This document shows, one piece after another, positions 43,558 to 44,937 of a stretch of DNA of 44,937 nt (position 1 is its first letter; the number at the start of each line of letters is the position of its first letter). The notes under the pieces were generated by a model. It saw only the letters and a list, made by a program, of their open reading frames with translations, was not told the origin of the DNA and made no database searches. This DNA comes from Desulfobacteraceae bacterium. Its GTDB lineage: Bacteria; Desulfobacterota; Desulfobacteria; Desulfobacterales; Desulfobacteraceae. Where the stretch lies: contig QZLA01000188.1 in assembly GCA_004796375.1 (NCBI GenBank), positions 1 to 44,937 of the forward strand, in the 5' to 3' direction. Made by a program: the position numbers and the translations under genes.

Positions 43558-44682
43558 TTAACCCAATGCGACTGCCAGGGCCTGATCCAGGTCCTGGATG
43601 AGAAGATCCGCATCTTCAATGCCGACGGACAGCCTTACCAGGCTTTCACTGACCCCGGCCTTTTTACGGTTTTCAGGGCTGAGCGCCACATGGGTATTGG
43701 TGATGGGCTGGTTGGCCAGGCTGGTCACCCCGCCCAGGCTTGTGGCGAGGCTGATCAGTTTAAGATGGTCCATGACCGTCTTGGTCTGATCGAAATCTCC
43801 GTCTACATCAAAACTGAGCATACCACCGAATCCCTTCATCTGGCGCTTGGCAACCTCGTGATCCGGGTGACTTTCCAGCCCGGGATAATAAGTGGTTTTA
43901 ACCTTGGGGTGGGATTCCAGGAACCGGGCGATTTTCATGGCGTTCTCATTATGCCTGGCAATCCGAAGCTCAAGGGTTCTCAAGCCCCTCATGATCAGGA
44001 ATGCCGTCATGGGATCCATCACCCCGCCCAGGATCTTTTTATAATGCCAGATTTTGTCATGGGCAGCCTTGTTGCAGCAGACCAATCCGGCCGTGATGTC
44101 ATGGTGGCCGCCCAGGTATTTGGTGGCCGAGTGGATCACGACATCCACACCCATATCCAGAGGTCTCTGGTTGATCGGGGAGGCAAAGGTGTTGTCCATC
44201 ATGATCACCGCACCCTTTGCCTTGGCTGACCGGACCAGGGGATCGATATCCACGACCCGTAACAAGGGATTGGTCGGTGATTCAAGGTATAAAATATCCA
44301 GCCCCTTATCAATCTGGGCCATGAGTTGGCCGGTATCAAAACAGTTGATCAGTGTGGTATCCACGCTCAACTTAGGGAGGATATCATTGAACAGTTCATA
44401 GGTGCCGCCGTAAATTTCCTGCATGGCCACAATGCGGCTGCCGGCACAAATATGGGACAAGACTGCGGTTGATATGGCTGCCATGCCGGATGAAAAGCCG
44501 ATTCCGCATTCATAGCCCTCCAGGTGTGCGACAGCTTCCTCCACCTCCTTGACTGACGGGTTATCCCATCTGGAGTAGATATACCCCTCCTGGCTCTGAA
44601 CCACATCGATCAGGTCATCAGAGGAATCAAATTTATAGGTCGCGGTCATGTAGGCCGGGGATATGGCAGGTTTTCCCTTCAT
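43558..44682 (-). CDS. Cys/Met metabolism PLP enzyme (cystathionine gamma-lyase / gamma-synthase family)
   Basis: A 374-residue fold-type I PLP enzyme. Features: the substrate loop YIYSRWDNPSVKEVEEAVA, the cofactor contacts GFSSGMAAIST, YLESPTNPLLRVVDI, MDNTFASP, and the Schiff-base Lys188 in HSATKYLGGHHD; C-terminal SLGGVTSLANQP and VRLSVGIED. The reaction (gamma-lyase, beta-lyase, synthase or O-acetylhomoserine sulfhydrylase) cannot be fixed from motifs. AAGGAG lies 6 bases before the ATG. It is 13 bases downstream of the molybdopterin enzyme gene on the same strand. Confidence 0.92.
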   Translation of the reverse strand: MKGKPAISPAYMTATYKFDSSDDLIDVVQSQEGYIYSRWDNPSVKEVEEAVAHLEGYECGIGFSSGMAAISTAVLSHICAGSRIVAMQEIYGGTYELFNDILPKLSVDTTLINCFDTGQLMAQIDKGLDILYLESPTNPLLRVVDIDPLVRSAKAKGAVIMMDNTFASPINQRPLDMGVDVVIHSATKYLGGHHDITAGLVCCNKAAHDKIWHYKKILGGVMDPMTAFLIMRGLRTLELRIARHNENAMKIARFLESHPKVKTTYYPGLESHPDHEVAKRQMKGFGGMLSFDVDGDFDQTKTVMDHLKLISLATSLGGVTSLANQPITNTHVALSPENRKKAGVSESLVRLSVGIEDADLLIQDLDQALAVALG

Positions 44683-44695
44683 GGGAGTCTCCTTT

Positions 44696-44937
44696 TCAAT
44701 TGGGTTTCAAGCGGACCCGGGTGGAATTATAGCGGGCACCGTTTCCAATGGGTTGCGGGATCGGACTCATCAGGGTGTTCATGGGAGAATCGTCCAGGTC
44801 CAGGGATTGGCGGGGTGTCCACAGCACATCCGGGGGAACGTCCCCGGAAAGGGTAAGCATCACCCGAGCCCGGCCCTGATCGTTCTCCATAATGACCTCC
44901 TGGTTCTCTTCAAATCCCAGGGATTTGGCCTGTTCCG
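44696..44937 (-). CDS. Molybdopterin oxidoreductase, C-terminal part (runs off the window)
   Basis: The last about 80 residues of a gene continuing beyond the window. They look like the end of a molybdopterin-dinucleotide-binding domain of the DMSO-reductase family: AKSLGFEENQEVIMEND, then GRARVMLTLSGDVPPDVLW, and the closing PIGNGARYNSTRVRLKP, where such enzymes contact the cofactor. The substrate (formate, sulfur compounds, nitrate and so on) cannot be told from this piece. Followed after 13 bases by the PLP enzyme, perhaps in one transcript. Confidence 0.8.
   Translation of the reverse strand, partial: EQAKSLGFEENQEVIMENDQGRARVMLTLSGDVPPDVLWTPRQSLDLDDSPMNTLMSPIPQPIGNGARYNSTRVRLKPN

Noticed and set aside
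1-44937. CRISPR arrays, rRNA, tRNA, prophage or insertion sequences
   Set aside because: No regularly spaced repeats, no T-loop-like GGTTCGAATCC pattern in a cloverleaf context, and no transposase, integrase or phage structural genes were seen.

Overview
The window looks like chromosomal DNA of a strictly or mainly anaerobic Desulfobacterota (Desulfobacteraceae-like) bacterium. This placement is inference from gene content: an oxygen-sensitive class III ribonucleotide reductase, many PAS/Cache histidine kinases of the HDFNN type with a coiled-coil start, a molybdopterin oxidoreductase remnant at the right edge, and moderate GC. No rRNA, tRNA, CRISPR array, prophage or insertion sequence was recognised.

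Left part (1-6050): an operon on the minus strand, nrdD-nrdG-alr, is driven by a promoter carrying two NrdR-like boxes 31 bp apart. Next come a small membrane protein, a CoA-type Nudix hydrolase, and a plus-strand pair made of a MinD/ParA ATPase and a J-like/HTH protein that lacks the HPD motif.

Middle-left (6059-15261): a long minus-strand run reads hsp20, lon, rlpA, recD2, a three-PAS hybrid kinase, marR and a hot-dog thioesterase. The first genes deal with protein quality control, cell wall and DNA repair. A near-identical TTGTATRCAAG operator lies before both marR and the thioesterase gene.

Middle (15478-25280): a FabG-type reductase, an orphan PAS kinase, and a tightly coupled plus-strand operon lnt-prfB-HD. 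prfB contains an intact programmed +1 frameshift site, so its real product starts at 19079. The minus strand then carries a LytS-type kinase, a LytTR regulator, glutamate racemase and a 53-residue Pmp3/YqaE protein, preceded upstream by a B12-type radical SAM gene.

Right part (25546-44937): a DUF2141 protein and a Tat-exported CrtI-like oxidoreductase form one operon. A GNAT acetyltransferase follows, then a Cache-HAMP protein without output domain coupled to a PstS-like binding protein fused to a peptidoglycan-binding domain. After these lie an MFS transporter and an RND efflux pair ending at a strong terminator. A sensory cluster places an NMT1/THI5-like lipoprotein between two large hybrid histidine kinases. 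A Cys/Met-metabolism PLP enzyme and the C-terminus of a molybdopterin oxidoreductase close the window on the minus strand.

The points most worth following are the two loci where a periplasmic binding protein sits beside a sensor and not beside a transporter, the MinD/J-like-HTH pair, and the radical SAM/DUF2141/Tat oxidoreductase locus. None of these can be proven novel from sequence alone.
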